Source: SAR324 cluster bacterium (GTDB lineage Bacteria > SAR324 > XYD2-FULL-50-16). From it: a DNA stretch of 64,000 bases. Position 1 is the first letter of the stretch, and every line of letters begins with the position of its first letter. This document shows positions 17,630-26,171 of this stretch, piece after piece. The stretch spans positions 22,439-86,438 of the forward strand of contig JANQGX010000032.1 in assembly GCA_028282885.1 (NCBI GenBank). Direction: 5' to 3'. The notes under the pieces were generated by a model. It had not been told where the DNA came from and did no database searches. It saw only the letters and a program-made list of their open reading frames with translations. Made by a program: the position numbers and the translations under genes.

Positions 17630-18913
17630 TCAGGCATAGTACCAGTAATGATCGGTGCCCGAACCGACACCTTCGCAGGTGCAGACTTCATCACAGGTGC
17701 AAACTGTGTTGCAAATGCACCACGAGGTGCTTTCTCCCGAGTTACATGAGGTGCTATTTGAAATGACGGAGGGTAGATCGCTGTCATAGAATTGTATTAT
17801 TCTTTCAGCGGAATCGGAGTCCCAGATGACGGCATAGTCGGCTCTACTCATCACAAGTTGCATGCTGTCAGGCTTAAATGCCATTCCGTTAATGGCCTCC
17901 CACTCTTCACCTTCAAAAAAGGTATTGAGCAGCTCCCCGGTTGTGGCGTTGCGGATCTGCAACTCATACCTTCCCGCTGCTAATCTGGTGCTGTCGGAGT
18001 TAAACGCCAGGGATTTTGCCCCTGCTCCCGTATCCTGAAAACTAAATTCATAGAGTTTGGTTCCGTCTGTTAATCTCCAGACATGAACGCCTTCATAAAA
18101 CTGGGAAGATGCAACCAGGGTTCCGTCGGGGCTTATGACTATTTCATTGATATACGAGCTTGTTACATGTTCCTGGTACTTTAAAATTTGTGAACCACTA
18201 CTGGCATCCCACACATAAATATCACCATTTTCTGCCGAGAGAACCTTGGTGCCGTCGGGACTGAAACAGACTGTTGTGTAGGAGGTGAAATCATCGCCTT
18301 CAAACGTCAGCAACTCCGTTCCGGAATCGGATTCCCAGACTTTCACCGTGCCGTCGCTGCTTGCAGATGCTATCTTGGAGCCGTCTGGGCTGAAAGCAAC
18401 TGATTTCACATCATCCGTATGACCTTCATAGGTGATCAGCAGATTGCCGGTTGAGGCTTCCCAGACTTGAACCGTGTCATCATCGCTTGCAGAAGCGATT
18501 TTGGTGTCATCAGGGCTGAAGCAGACGGAGTTTACGCCACGCTGGTGTCCGGCATAGGTGAGGTTGAGTTCCCCGGTACTGGCGTTCCAGACCTTGCACT
18601 CATTATCAGAACCGGCGGTTACGATTCTGGTTCCTGTGGAGTTAATATCAACAGATAGAATGTCGCTTGTATGGGCAGGGTAATAGGTGTTTGTACATTC
18701 CGATGATTTCTCGCTCGATGAGTCATCATCTCCCGCGCAACTGGTCAGACTTGTACTTACACCCCCCAACAACGCCCCTGCCTTGATTGAATTTTTCAGA
18801 AAATTCCGGCGATTGTTATCGGGGGCTTTCTCACGTGAGAGTTTACCAACCTTAAATATTCTGGGTTTATCTACGTTCGGCTTTTTATCTTTTTTCATCT
18901 CTTCATTCCTCAT
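17630..18913 (-). CDS. Tat-exported WD40 propeller lipoprotein with Cys-repeat tail; candidate rSAM substrate
   Basis: A 427-residue protein. Residues 34-58 are a Tat signal (NRRNFLKNSIKAGALLGG) ending in a lipobox at C59 (SLTSC), preceded by a 33-residue basic leader. Residues about 77-377 hold seven WD40 blades (for example SVCFSPDDTKIASASDD), making one closed propeller. The tail (about 378-427) is unlike the propeller: three tandem hexapeptides CICNTV-CTCDEV-CTCEGV (399-416), then GSGTDHYWYYA. The gene sits between two radical SAM/SPASM genes, one base after the first, downstream of a PqqD-like gene. I infer that the tail is modified in the cytoplasm and the protein exported folded by Tat. 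The initiator may be the sixth-codon ATG (18898). Confidence 0.85.
   Translation of the reverse strand: MRNEEMKKDKKPNVDKPRIFKVGKLSREKAPDNNRRNFLKNSIKAGALLGGVSTSLTSCAGDDDSSSEKSSECTNTYYPAHTSDILSVDINSTGTRIVTAGSDNECKVWNASTGELNLTYAGHQRGVNSVCFSPDDTKIASASDDDTVQVWEASTGNLLITYEGHTDDVKSVAFSPDGSKIASASSDGTVKVWESDSGTELLTFEGDDFTSYTTVCFSPDGTKVLSAENGDIYVWDASSGSQILKYQEHVTSSYINEIVISPDGTLVASSQFYEGVHVWRLTDGTKLYEFSFQDTGAGAKSLAFNSDSTRLAAGRYELQIRNATTGELLNTFFEGEEWEAINGMAFKPDSMQLVMSRADYAVIWDSDSAERIIQFYDSDLPSVISNSTSCNSGESTSWCICNTVCTCDEVCTCEGVGSGTDHYWYYA
17666..17719 (-). repeat. three tandem hexapeptide codon repeats (C-x-C-x-x-V)
   Basis: Fifty-four bases encode three consecutive units of the pattern Cys-x-Cys-acidic/Asn-x-Val: CICNTV, CTCDEV and CTCEGV. 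All six cysteines and all three valines are in register. The units lie in the C-terminal tail of the WD40 lipoprotein. Confidence 0.9.
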
Positions 18914-18914
18914 A

Positions 18915-20282
18915 TTAATGAAAAGCAGATTTTAGCTGATCTTTGGTTAATTCCCTGTTGATGGTGCAACGGGGGTTGCTGGAAGGATTCCAGGCATCGT
19001 TTAGCAATGCCAGTTTCGCGGGGCAGTCTCCCGCGCAATGCCATTTGCAGAAGCAATCCTGACAGAAATCCTTGTGCTCAACAGTCAGGGTTCGTAATTG
19101 ATTGATTTTATCATGATTGAAATTGAACTCACCGGTATGTGGATTATACTGTCCGAAGAACAGAAGTGAAGCTCGATGATCCTCACAGTCGGTTACCTCG
19201 TAACAGGAAGAGAGATTGCCATCCGGTGTTATGCAGAATGAGTTTCCTGTGACGGCTTCGCAGAAAATGTTGGTCAATTTATGGGCGCGCGCTCCCGAGT
19301 ATTTCAGTGTTTTTCCCATCTGCTCAAGAATTTTGGCAGCTTTTCGGAAGCCTTCCACGAAAGCCGCTGCATCTACAGAATCCAGACCACTCTCTTCCGC
19401 TCTTCCGACTATGAATACCGGCTCGAACTGAATACTTCGGGTTTTAAACTCCCTTCCGATAAATTCAGCACAATCTGCCATCAAATCCACATGTTCACTG
19501 GTAATGGTGGATCGGATTCCATATGGGAAGTCTTTCCCGTCAAGGTACCGCAGGGTTTCTTCCACTTTAGTGTAAGACGGATTTCCATCTATCAAAGGGC
19601 GTTGTCTGTTCTGAACAATTGGGAGACCATCTAAAGAGATGGTTGCGCTGTCAATGTTATCGACCAACCACTGTACGATATCCGGCGATGTGATTCCGTT
19701 CAACCCGGCCTCAATAAAGACCTGCAACGATTCTCTTTTCGCTTCCGAGCGAATGTAGGCTATGTACTTCTTCAGTTGCGGAAAAGCGGTAGTGATCTCT
19801 CCTCCACCGTGAAAACTGACCCTGAACCGGTTTCTGCCTTTTGACTTTGTGTGCCTGATAATCCAATCGATTCCAGCTTTTGCTATCTCCCAGGGCAAGG
19901 TACGATTGTTGTCTCCCCCGGATGAGTAGCAGTAGATACATCGTAGTGAGCAGCGTGTTGTTAAAAACAGGGTGATACCGGTGGGATCGAATTCCGCAGA
20001 TCGGACAAAACGAGGTTCCTGATATCGGCTTCGCCCGGTGGTTAAGATTCCCGCTTCCTTCAATTCCTCCACAATTGAGGGCGAATCCTGGATTTCATTT
20101 GTGAGTCCCGAAGCATATTTGTTCAGTTCGTCAACCAATGCTTTGTTAACTTCCAGAACGCATTTCCGAATGGGCTCATAAAGCAGGAATTGCTCGTCAT
20201 CCGGAATAATAAATAGATTGTTGCTTACCTGCAAGGACTCAGATTTCTGCATTGCCAAGTCTTGTTGGATCAAGTTTATCAA
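18915..20282 (-). CDS. radical SAM/SPASM maturase A
   Basis: A 455-residue enzyme. An N-terminal region of about 90 residues (ending EELKEAGILTTG) looks like the winged-helix that often precedes SPASM enzymes. The radical SAM motif is C111-C115-C118 (TTRCSLRCIYC), followed by SFHGGGE. The SPASM region includes SFCITPDGNLSSCYE and C407, C410, C412, C416 and C420 in FCQDCFCKWHCAGDC, plus a late cysteine near 439. The CFCKWxCAGxC string is shared with maturase B, so the two are paralogues. The listed start is TTG overlapping the stop of the PqqD-like gene; the ATG at 20252 is an alternative. It ends one base before the WD40 gene. Confidence 0.88.
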   Translation of the reverse strand: MINLIQQDLAMQKSESLQVSNNLFIIPDDEQFLLYEPIRKCVLEVNKALVDELNKYASGLTNEIQDSPSIVEELKEAGILTTGRSRYQEPRFVRSAEFDPTGITLFLTTRCSLRCIYCYSSGGDNNRTLPWEIAKAGIDWIIRHTKSKGRNRFRVSFHGGGEITTAFPQLKKYIAYIRSEAKRESLQVFIEAGLNGITSPDIVQWLVDNIDSATISLDGLPIVQNRQRPLIDGNPSYTKVEETLRYLDGKDFPYGIRSTITSEHVDLMADCAEFIGREFKTRSIQFEPVFIVGRAEESGLDSVDAAAFVEGFRKAAKILEQMGKTLKYSGARAHKLTNIFCEAVTGNSFCITPDGNLSSCYEVTDCEDHRASLLFFGQYNPHTGEFNFNHDKINQLRTLTVEHKDFCQDCFCKWHCAGDCPAKLALLNDAWNPSSNPRCTINRELTKDQLKSAFH

Positions 20283-20692
20283 GCTGAAGGGTTTCGAGGG
20301 ATGACGATCGAAAGATTGATCAGATCAAAAAAGAGAGATTTGACCTGCTCCACACGATCACCAAGAGGAGCAATATGATCCGCGATTTCCTGCAGGCTTT
20401 TGCCGCTGCCAAAACAACGATAAATCTCCAATTCCTGTGGATTGAATCTGAAAACGGATTCAAAGAGTTGTTTATCCGGATTGAACTTTTGTAAGGTTTT
20501 GCCCTCTATTTTCAATCCCTGGTTCTTATTTAATTCCGGGATTATCTTCAGAATCTGATCATCAGTTAATTTGTCAATCTCGGACAGGTTTAAATGCGGT
20601 GTTCCGTTGAGTTCTTTTGCTAATACAAAAGAGTGTTTCAGAAAATTCCGGAAAAATCCCCGTCGGCTTTCATCAATTGGCTGGTTGGACAT
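20279..20692 (-). CDS. PqqD/RRE-like protein, first gene of the rSAM operon
   Basis: A 137-residue protein. The C-terminal half (IYRCFGSGKSLQEIADHIAPL, then VKSLFFDLINLSIVIP) has the helical pattern of PqqD-type RiPP recognition elements, which bind leader peptides and deliver them to radical SAM enzymes. The N-terminus DESRRGFFRNFLK looks like a Tat motif but no hydrophobic stretch follows, so export is unlikely. Its stop overlaps the start of radical SAM maturase A. The PqqD link is a judgement from pattern and context, not an alignment. Confidence 0.7.
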   Translation of the reverse strand: MSNQPIDESRRGFFRNFLKHSFVLAKELNGTPHLNLSEIDKLTDDQILKIIPELNKNQGLKIEGKTLQKFNPDKQLFESVFRFNPQELEIYRCFGSGKSLQEIADHIAPLGDRVEQVKSLFFDLINLSIVIPRNPSA

Positions 20693-21088
20693 AAATCGTT
20701 AATCTTCAAAGATTTACAGGTCTTTCGATCAATCCCAGAATCAACCTGGTATATCGGGTCGAACTGGTTTTAAGCATTGCAGAAGTACACTAATTTTTCA
20801 ATACGAAATCGAGTTGATAGTCAAATTTTCTATAATTATTTTAGCATGTTATGAGATTTTTGTAACGTGATCTGCTACAGTTTTCCGATCTGAACATAAT
20901 TGAACCGATATGGTTCGGTTGGGGGGACATGGCGTTTTAATCCGGGAGGTTATTTGGGCTGGAGGAAACGGAAAAGTCTTAACTTTTCAAACCAAGGGAC
21001 GGCAATATTTCTGTTCCAAACCTTAATGCAGGTACAGAGAAATCCCCTCCGGAATGCTCCCAACTGCCCAGATACCTGTTTTTAAAAG
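20693..21088. other. upstream region of the rSAM/WD40 operon
   Basis: About 400 bases between the PqqD-like gene and the molybdopterin oxidoreductase gene, both on the minus strand. The operon promoter should lie here. An AT-rich stretch (about 20780-20870) contains, on the minus strand, a TTGACT but no convincing partner. A short hairpin GAACC-gatat-GGTTC is at 20902-20916. I do not support any gene in the plus-strand frame at 20900-21085. Confidence 0.5.
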
Positions 21089-23119
21089 CTAATTCTTCGC
21101 CAGCTCCACCTCAACCATAGACTCATGGAAGGTGCCTCCTCTACCCAGGTCTGCAGTTTTCTGGGAAGTGAGATCATTGATACCGGGGTGACCAAGTTCC
21201 ATATCCTCCCAATAGATCCCTTCAGCGACTACCAACTGTTCCTGTGTATCCTCGCTGATTTTTGCCGTGCGAATGCTTGATCCCCTGTGATTATAAACAG
21301 TCACTTTGTCACCATCTTTTACAGCCCTTGCGGCCGCATCTAAGGGATGGATGAGGAGTGTTCCCGTTTTATTTTTGTAACGATCACCAAAGGTGCTGTT
21401 GAGTAGATCGCCGTTGGGAGGTGTAATTAGTTTAAGTGGATATCTGGAAAACAGATCGGGATCATCAAATTCCCTGTTTGGCGTCAGACAAGGAATCCGT
21501 GGAGTCTCGGCCGATTGGTTGGCAGAGGTAAATCTGAATTGGTTTTGGGCGCTTAAGTAATTGTTGGGATCATGAAAAACTGATTTTATGTATACCCCGG
21601 GTGAAAATAATCCCGGATCGAAAGTATCAGGAAGCCCTTTCAGATCTTCCAGGTAATCCCTAAGTCGTTCTTCAATAGTCTGTTTGAAAGGGGCATCTTC
21701 ATATCCCATCTTCTCAGCGAGGGATTGAAAAAGCGTGAAATTATCCAACGCTTCTCCTCTTGGCGTGATAACCGGTTTTACCATTCCCAGTTCGAAATGA
21801 CCGTATGCCGTAAACAGATCGGTGTTTTCCATCACCGTTGTGGCGGGGAGCAATAGATCTGCATAGCGGGCGGTCGGCGTCATGACCTGTTCATGAACTA
21901 CTGTAAAAAGCTCTTCCCTTTCCAACCCTTTTCTCACCCTGGATGAATCCGGCGCAACACTCAATGGGTTACTGTTATAGACAAACAATCCATGAATACC
22001 CGGTTTCATATTTGTCAGGGCTTTGCCCAGTTGGATCATGTTAATCAGCCTGGTTTTGGACTCCGACAACGATGGGTAATCCAGTTTTTCGTCATTTCCC
22101 GAGAAAGCACTTGTTGAGAGCAGAACGCCTCTGCCCGGACGGTTGTCAAACAGTCCCAAGGCCAGGGCCAGACAGACGATAGCTCTTACAGACATAGCCC
22201 CATTGGTGTTTCGGGAAAGCCCGATACCAATCCTGAAAAAGGTTTCCGGATTCTCTGACAGAATCTGTGAAAATTCTTCTATTTCGATTTTGGATAAGCC
22301 GGACCGAGCTTCAATATCCTGCCAGTTCAACTCAACAAGATATTCCTGCAATGATTCAAAGCCGGTGGTCTGTTCTCTTATGAAGTTGTCGTCAATTCCG
22401 TTACCTGCCAGCAGGGCTTTTAATGCTCCGAGAGCCAGGGCTGCATCTCCTCCCGGTTTAACCTGCAAATAAACATCGGCTGATTTGGCGGTGATATTGC
22501 GATAAGGGTCGATCACCAGAAGCTTTCCGCCATTTTTCCGACTCTCCCGGATCATCCGCCAAAAGTGAATATTGGTGACTTTCACATTGAGCCCCCAAAC
22601 CACAACCAGTTTGGACCGGGAAGCTTCTTCGGGATTGGTTCCTGGTCGGGATCCCACATGCGCTTTCCACCCTGCTTTGGCTGTCGCTGAACAGATGGTC
22701 GGGTCCAATCTGCTGGCGCCGTAACGGTGGAAAAAGGAGTTACCCGCAGAGCGGCTGATGATACCCATATTTCCCGCATAGGAGTAAGGTAAAAGCGCTT
22801 CTCCTCCATATCGTTCTTTGATTCGTTTCAGATTCTTGACCAGAACCTGCCACGCTTCATCCCAGGAAATTCTTTTGAACCGGGCTTCCCCTTTTTCTCC
22901 CGTTCTAATCATGGGATGGAGGATTCGGACTTTGGAATGCACCCGCTCGTGATAATGCCTCATTTTTCGGCAGACAAATCCCTTTGTGAAATCATGGTCC
23001 GGATCACCTTCCAGTTTCACAATTCTGTTGTTTTCTACAGTAGCGATTAAACCGCAGGTATCGGGGCAATCCAGGGGACATATAGTTTTCTTTTTTTCGA
23101 TCATGAGTCTGCTTTTCAA
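21089..23119 (-). CDS. molybdopterin oxidoreductase (DMSO reductase family)
   Basis: A 676-residue catalytic subunit without a signal peptide. The N-terminal [4Fe-4S] motif is CPLDCPDTCGL with the fourth ligand in GFVCRK. The family landmarks include PYSYAGNMG, LVVVWGLN, LLVIDPYRN, LFVYNSNPL, DLLLPATTVMENTD and a C-terminal molybdopterin-dinucleotide binding domain starting LKLITPP. It resembles cytosolic polysulfide, formate or biotin-sulfoxide-type reductases, but the substrate cannot be read from the sequence. The listed TTG start has no ribosome site; the ATG at 23104 (MIEKKKTICPLDC) is a good alternative. It lies 396 bases upstream of the rSAM operon in the same direction. Confidence 0.85.
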   Translation of the reverse strand: MKSRLMIEKKKTICPLDCPDTCGLIATVENNRIVKLEGDPDHDFTKGFVCRKMRHYHERVHSKVRILHPMIRTGEKGEARFKRISWDEAWQVLVKNLKRIKERYGGEALLPYSYAGNMGIISRSAGNSFFHRYGASRLDPTICSATAKAGWKAHVGSRPGTNPEEASRSKLVVVWGLNVKVTNIHFWRMIRESRKNGGKLLVIDPYRNITAKSADVYLQVKPGGDAALALGALKALLAGNGIDDNFIREQTTGFESLQEYLVELNWQDIEARSGLSKIEIEEFSQILSENPETFFRIGIGLSRNTNGAMSVRAIVCLALALGLFDNRPGRGVLLSTSAFSGNDEKLDYPSLSESKTRLINMIQLGKALTNMKPGIHGLFVYNSNPLSVAPDSSRVRKGLEREELFTVVHEQVMTPTARYADLLLPATTVMENTDLFTAYGHFELGMVKPVITPRGEALDNFTLFQSLAEKMGYEDAPFKQTIEERLRDYLEDLKGLPDTFDPGLFSPGVYIKSVFHDPNNYLSAQNQFRFTSANQSAETPRIPCLTPNREFDDPDLFSRYPLKLITPPNGDLLNSTFGDRYKNKTGTLLIHPLDAAARAVKDGDKVTVYNHRGSSIRTAKISEDTQEQLVVAEGIYWEDMELGHPGINDLTSQKTADLGRGGTFHESMVEVELAKN

Positions 23120-23404
23120 GGAGTTGTCATCAAACGGGCAAGTTCAAATAAAGGAAATTAATACCACTCGAACCATCTTAATAGGGAGAAGAAGTTTTGA
23201 CCAGATTGAAATCTAATGGCAACGGAAAGTGCCAGTATTCAAAGCAAGATAAAAGTTTCGTTTTAAATCAATACCATTGGCCACCAGTTGATTCTGAACT
23301 GGTATTTTCGGGTTTTCATCTTTTATAAAAACCCTCCAATGATTTAAGGTAACTCATAAACCTCGATGATGTGGATATTTACAATCTGAATATGAAGGAT
23401 GAAC

Positions 23405-24253
23405 ATGATTAAAAATCTGGAGGTGACACTTTTAGTCAACAACCTTGTGTACAAAAAAGGTCTCATATCAGAGCATGGTCTCTCCTTTCATCTCAATTAC
23501 GATGGAAAACAACTGCTCTTCGATACTGGCCAGGGACTGGTGCTAATGCACAATGCAGCCAACCTGGGAATTGATTTCAAAGCTATCGATAAACTCGTCT
23601 TAAGTCATGGGCATTATGACCATACCGGGGGATTGATGCAGATTGCTGAATTGGGCAACCCGGTTGCGGTGTATGGACATACAGACCTGTTTCAGGAACG
23701 ATTTGGCAAGATAAAGGGGATTAATAAAAAGATCGGTTTACCTTTCTTACAAGACGAACTGGAATACGCCGGCATGCGGTTTCATCTGCACGCTGAAAGC
23801 ACCGAGATCGATCCTGGTGTCGTCATGTCCGGTCAGGTCGATAGAGTAATGCCGGATGCGAAAGTCGGAATTCTGCTGGATGAAAACGGTAATGAAACCA
23901 AAGATCCTGTCAATGATGATCTGTTTTTACTCATATCAACAGAATGGGGCGATATTGTTGTTCTTGGCTGTTCTCACTCCGGAATCAGAAACAGCATTGA
24001 CCATGCACTTTCTCTCAGCAAACACGGACGAATAAAGCTGGTAATGGGCGGGATGCATCTGATTGGGGCAAAAGCGGAAGATGTTGAAGATCACATCAAG
24101 TACCTTTGGGATAGAGGAGTCAGATATCTCATGCCGATTCACTGCAGCGGACGCGACGCTATCTGTGCCGGCAGCCGGGTATTCGGAGAAGGGTTTATCG
24201 AAGGAGCGGTGGGTGTGAAGGTGAAAGTTAACGATGAAGGAATATCCTGGTGA
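23405..24253 (+). CDS. MBL-fold metallo-hydrolase
   Basis: A 282-residue metallo-beta-lactamase-fold enzyme. SHGHYDHTGG is the HxHxDH metal motif (near residue 70); GCSHSGIRN and MPIHCSG supply later ligands. The pattern matches the subfamily often labelled 7,8-dihydropterin-6-methyl-4-(beta-D-ribofuranosyl)-aminobenzene-5'-phosphate synthase-like; that name is over-applied, so I leave the reaction open. The ATG at 23405 is chosen over 23399 because GAAGG is then 6 bases upstream. It converges on the AtuA-family gene across a strong terminator. Confidence 0.85.
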   Translation: MIKNLEVTLLVNNLVYKKGLISEHGLSFHLNYDGKQLLFDTGQGLVLMHNAANLGIDFKAIDKLVLSHGHYDHTGGLMQIAELGNPVAVYGHTDLFQERFGKIKGINKKIGLPFLQDELEYAGMRFHLHAESTEIDPGVVMSGQVDRVMPDAKVGILLDENGNETKDPVNDDLFLLISTEWGDIVVLGCSHSGIRNSIDHALSLSKHGRIKLVMGGMHLIGAKAEDVEDHIKYLWDRGVRYLMPIHCSGRDAICAGSRVFGEGFIEGAVGVKVKVNDEGISW

Positions 24254-24261
24254 TTAAATGC

Positions 24262-24302
24262 GGGGACAAGACCTGTTTTTTAAAGTAACAGGTCTTGTCC
24301 CC
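24262..24302. terminator. bidirectional terminator hairpin
   Basis: A perfect 16-bp inverted repeat, GGGGACAAGACCTGTT (24262-24277) and its complement (24287-24302), with a 9-base loop. It lies between the convergent MBL and AtuA-family genes. Confidence 0.8.
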
Positions 24303-24317
24303 ATATTTTCATTTGCC

Positions 24318-26084
24318 TTAATCCAACAATGCTGCTTCAACCTCAATTTCCATGGTTAGCAAGGCCTGGGACAGGGTTTTGCCCTGGTTATCCAGGAGCA
24401 GCGATACCGTACCCCCTCCATTGAGTGAATTTTGCAGTACAAAATTCACGGCGTGGATATTATCCAGACGATAGCGAGTTACCTTACCGTGAGTATTGGT
24501 GGTAAACAGCTTTTGTACCTTATCTTCGGTAACCTCCCTGAGCAGCACAGGAAAGAATTCAGGTTTCAGCACAGCGACACCGATATTGACCAAATCTCCT
24601 TTGTCTCCTGAACGGGCATGAGCGATCTGGCTCAAAGGCACCTTGATCTTTTCACCCTGTTGATCGATTTCGGGCAGAGCTGCTTCCGGTTTTCGTTCCG
24701 GAATTCCGCACGGTCCCATATCACAATTGTATTCCGTGATATTGCCGTTGAAATTCAGTCTTGCCGTTACTTTATTTCGCGGAATCAATGCCGGCCAGTA
24801 ACCATATGCCGGCATGACCGCCGGGCGTCCACCAAACACTGTGACACCCGGAGGACCAGCCAGAATCAAACCTGCCAACTCCTTACTCAGAATTTGCAGC
24901 CTTTCCTTTGTTTCAGCCCTGGCGGCAAAGCGCAGGATGATTTCATTGGGTTCTATATCAGGAGCTGCCGATTCGCCCCAGCAGGCGGAATAACCGACAA
25001 AATCCGTCCGATAATCGATAAGATTATCGGTTCCCGCACGGTCCCATAACATCTCGGAAAAAACCCTGCCCTTAGCAACAGGATCCGGACCGCTGACCAC
25101 CAGCATTCCGACCACCTTGAATCCGGCACTGTAGTTGACAGAAACCTTCAACTCCGAGGTGGGCTGTTGACCTTTAATGCCCGAGATCCGAACGCGGTTT
25201 TCACCGTCTCCAGCCAGCTCAAATGAAGTGAAATCCGCAATCACATCCGGAGAAATGTAGGTTCTGGGGTCGTTTATTTCATACAGTATCTGTTCCTTGG
25301 CCGTTCTTTCGGAGACCAGACCACCCGTATCGGGGTGCTTGGTTAAGATAAAGGAGCCGTCGGGAAAAGCTTCGACCAATGGATATCCCATATTGATAAA
25401 GGATTTGACCTCATTCCAGCGGGTGTAATTACCACCCGTAGACTGGGTGCCACATTCTATTAGATGACCTGCCAGAAGTGCAGACGCCAGTTTGTCATAA
25501 TCTTCCCAACTCCAGTCGAACTCATAGATAAAAGGAGCGACTACCGAAGCTGCGTCGTAGCAGCGCCCCGTTACCACAATTTTAGCACCGGCCTTCAGTG
25601 CATCGACGATGGGGCGGGCTCCGATGTAGGCATTGGCTGATTCCACTTTTCCAGCCAGTTCACCCAAAGGTTCTCCGGTATCCAGGTGCCTGAAATCGCA
25701 ACCATCCGATATTAAATCATCCAGGTTGGGTATCAGGTTGTCACCATCCACTGAAGCAACCGGAATATCGAATCCGTGGGATTCAATCAGCTTGGTCAGG
25801 GCTTCCGCGCACGCACCAGGATTGATTCCTCCCGCATTGGTAATAACCGTGATGTCTTTATCGTTGATTTCCTTTAACACGGTTTCCATGGAAGAGACAA
25901 AGTCCCTGGCGTAGCCTGCTTCAGGGTTTTTGGCCATTTGCCTTCCCAGGATAATCATGGTGATTTCAGCCAGATAGTCCATGGTCAGGTAGTCGATGTG
26001 CCCTCCCGTAACCTGCCTTCTCAGGGCGTCTGCTTCATCACCCCAGAATCCACTGGCATTTGCGATTATAATGCTGTTTTTCAT
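24318..26084 (-). CDS. AtuA-family protein (DUF1446) with C-terminal ferredoxin-fold-like domain
   Basis: A 588-residue protein, last gene of the TRAP/HMG-CoA reductase group. Residues 1 to about 450 are the AtuA/DUF1446 domain (IIANASGFWGDEADALRRQV, TNAGGINPGACAEAL, VTGRCYDAASV). The last 100 residues (LSQIAHARSGDKGDLVNIGV) are the second domain usually fused to it. AtuA is required for acyclic terpene (citronellol/geraniol) use in Pseudomonas, but its reaction is not established. AAGGA lies 7 bases before the ATG. The neighbours suggest a role in branched or isoprenoid-derived acid catabolism. Confidence 0.85.
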   Translation of the reverse strand: MKNSIIIANASGFWGDEADALRRQVTGGHIDYLTMDYLAEITMIILGRQMAKNPEAGYARDFVSSMETVLKEINDKDITVITNAGGINPGACAEALTKLIESHGFDIPVASVDGDNLIPNLDDLISDGCDFRHLDTGEPLGELAGKVESANAYIGARPIVDALKAGAKIVVTGRCYDAASVVAPFIYEFDWSWEDYDKLASALLAGHLIECGTQSTGGNYTRWNEVKSFINMGYPLVEAFPDGSFILTKHPDTGGLVSERTAKEQILYEINDPRTYISPDVIADFTSFELAGDGENRVRISGIKGQQPTSELKVSVNYSAGFKVVGMLVVSGPDPVAKGRVFSEMLWDRAGTDNLIDYRTDFVGYSACWGESAAPDIEPNEIILRFAARAETKERLQILSKELAGLILAGPPGVTVFGGRPAVMPAYGYWPALIPRNKVTARLNFNGNITEYNCDMGPCGIPERKPEAALPEIDQQGEKIKVPLSQIAHARSGDKGDLVNIGVAVLKPEFFPVLLREVTEDKVQKLFTTNTHGKVTRYRLDNIHAVNFVLQNSLNGGGTVSLLLDNQGKTLSQALLTMEIEVEAALLD

Positions 26085-26171
26085 TTTGTTGTCCTTGTCT
26101 GTTATAAAACCGCTCTGTCCTTAAGTCGAAAGCATGGTTTACTATGTTTGCGCGAAGGCTGTCAAACCATC

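Noticed and set aside
20900..21085. Small plus-strand frame upstream of the rSAM operon as a possible precursor peptide
   Set aside because: It has no ribosome site, no leader-like or core-like pattern apart from two scattered cysteines, and runs against the operon direction. The WD40 tail is a far better candidate substrate.
24262..24302. The 16-bp inverted repeat as a transposon end or REP element
   Set aside because: It lies precisely between convergent genes and is the only copy I noticed in the window, so a terminator is the simpler reading.
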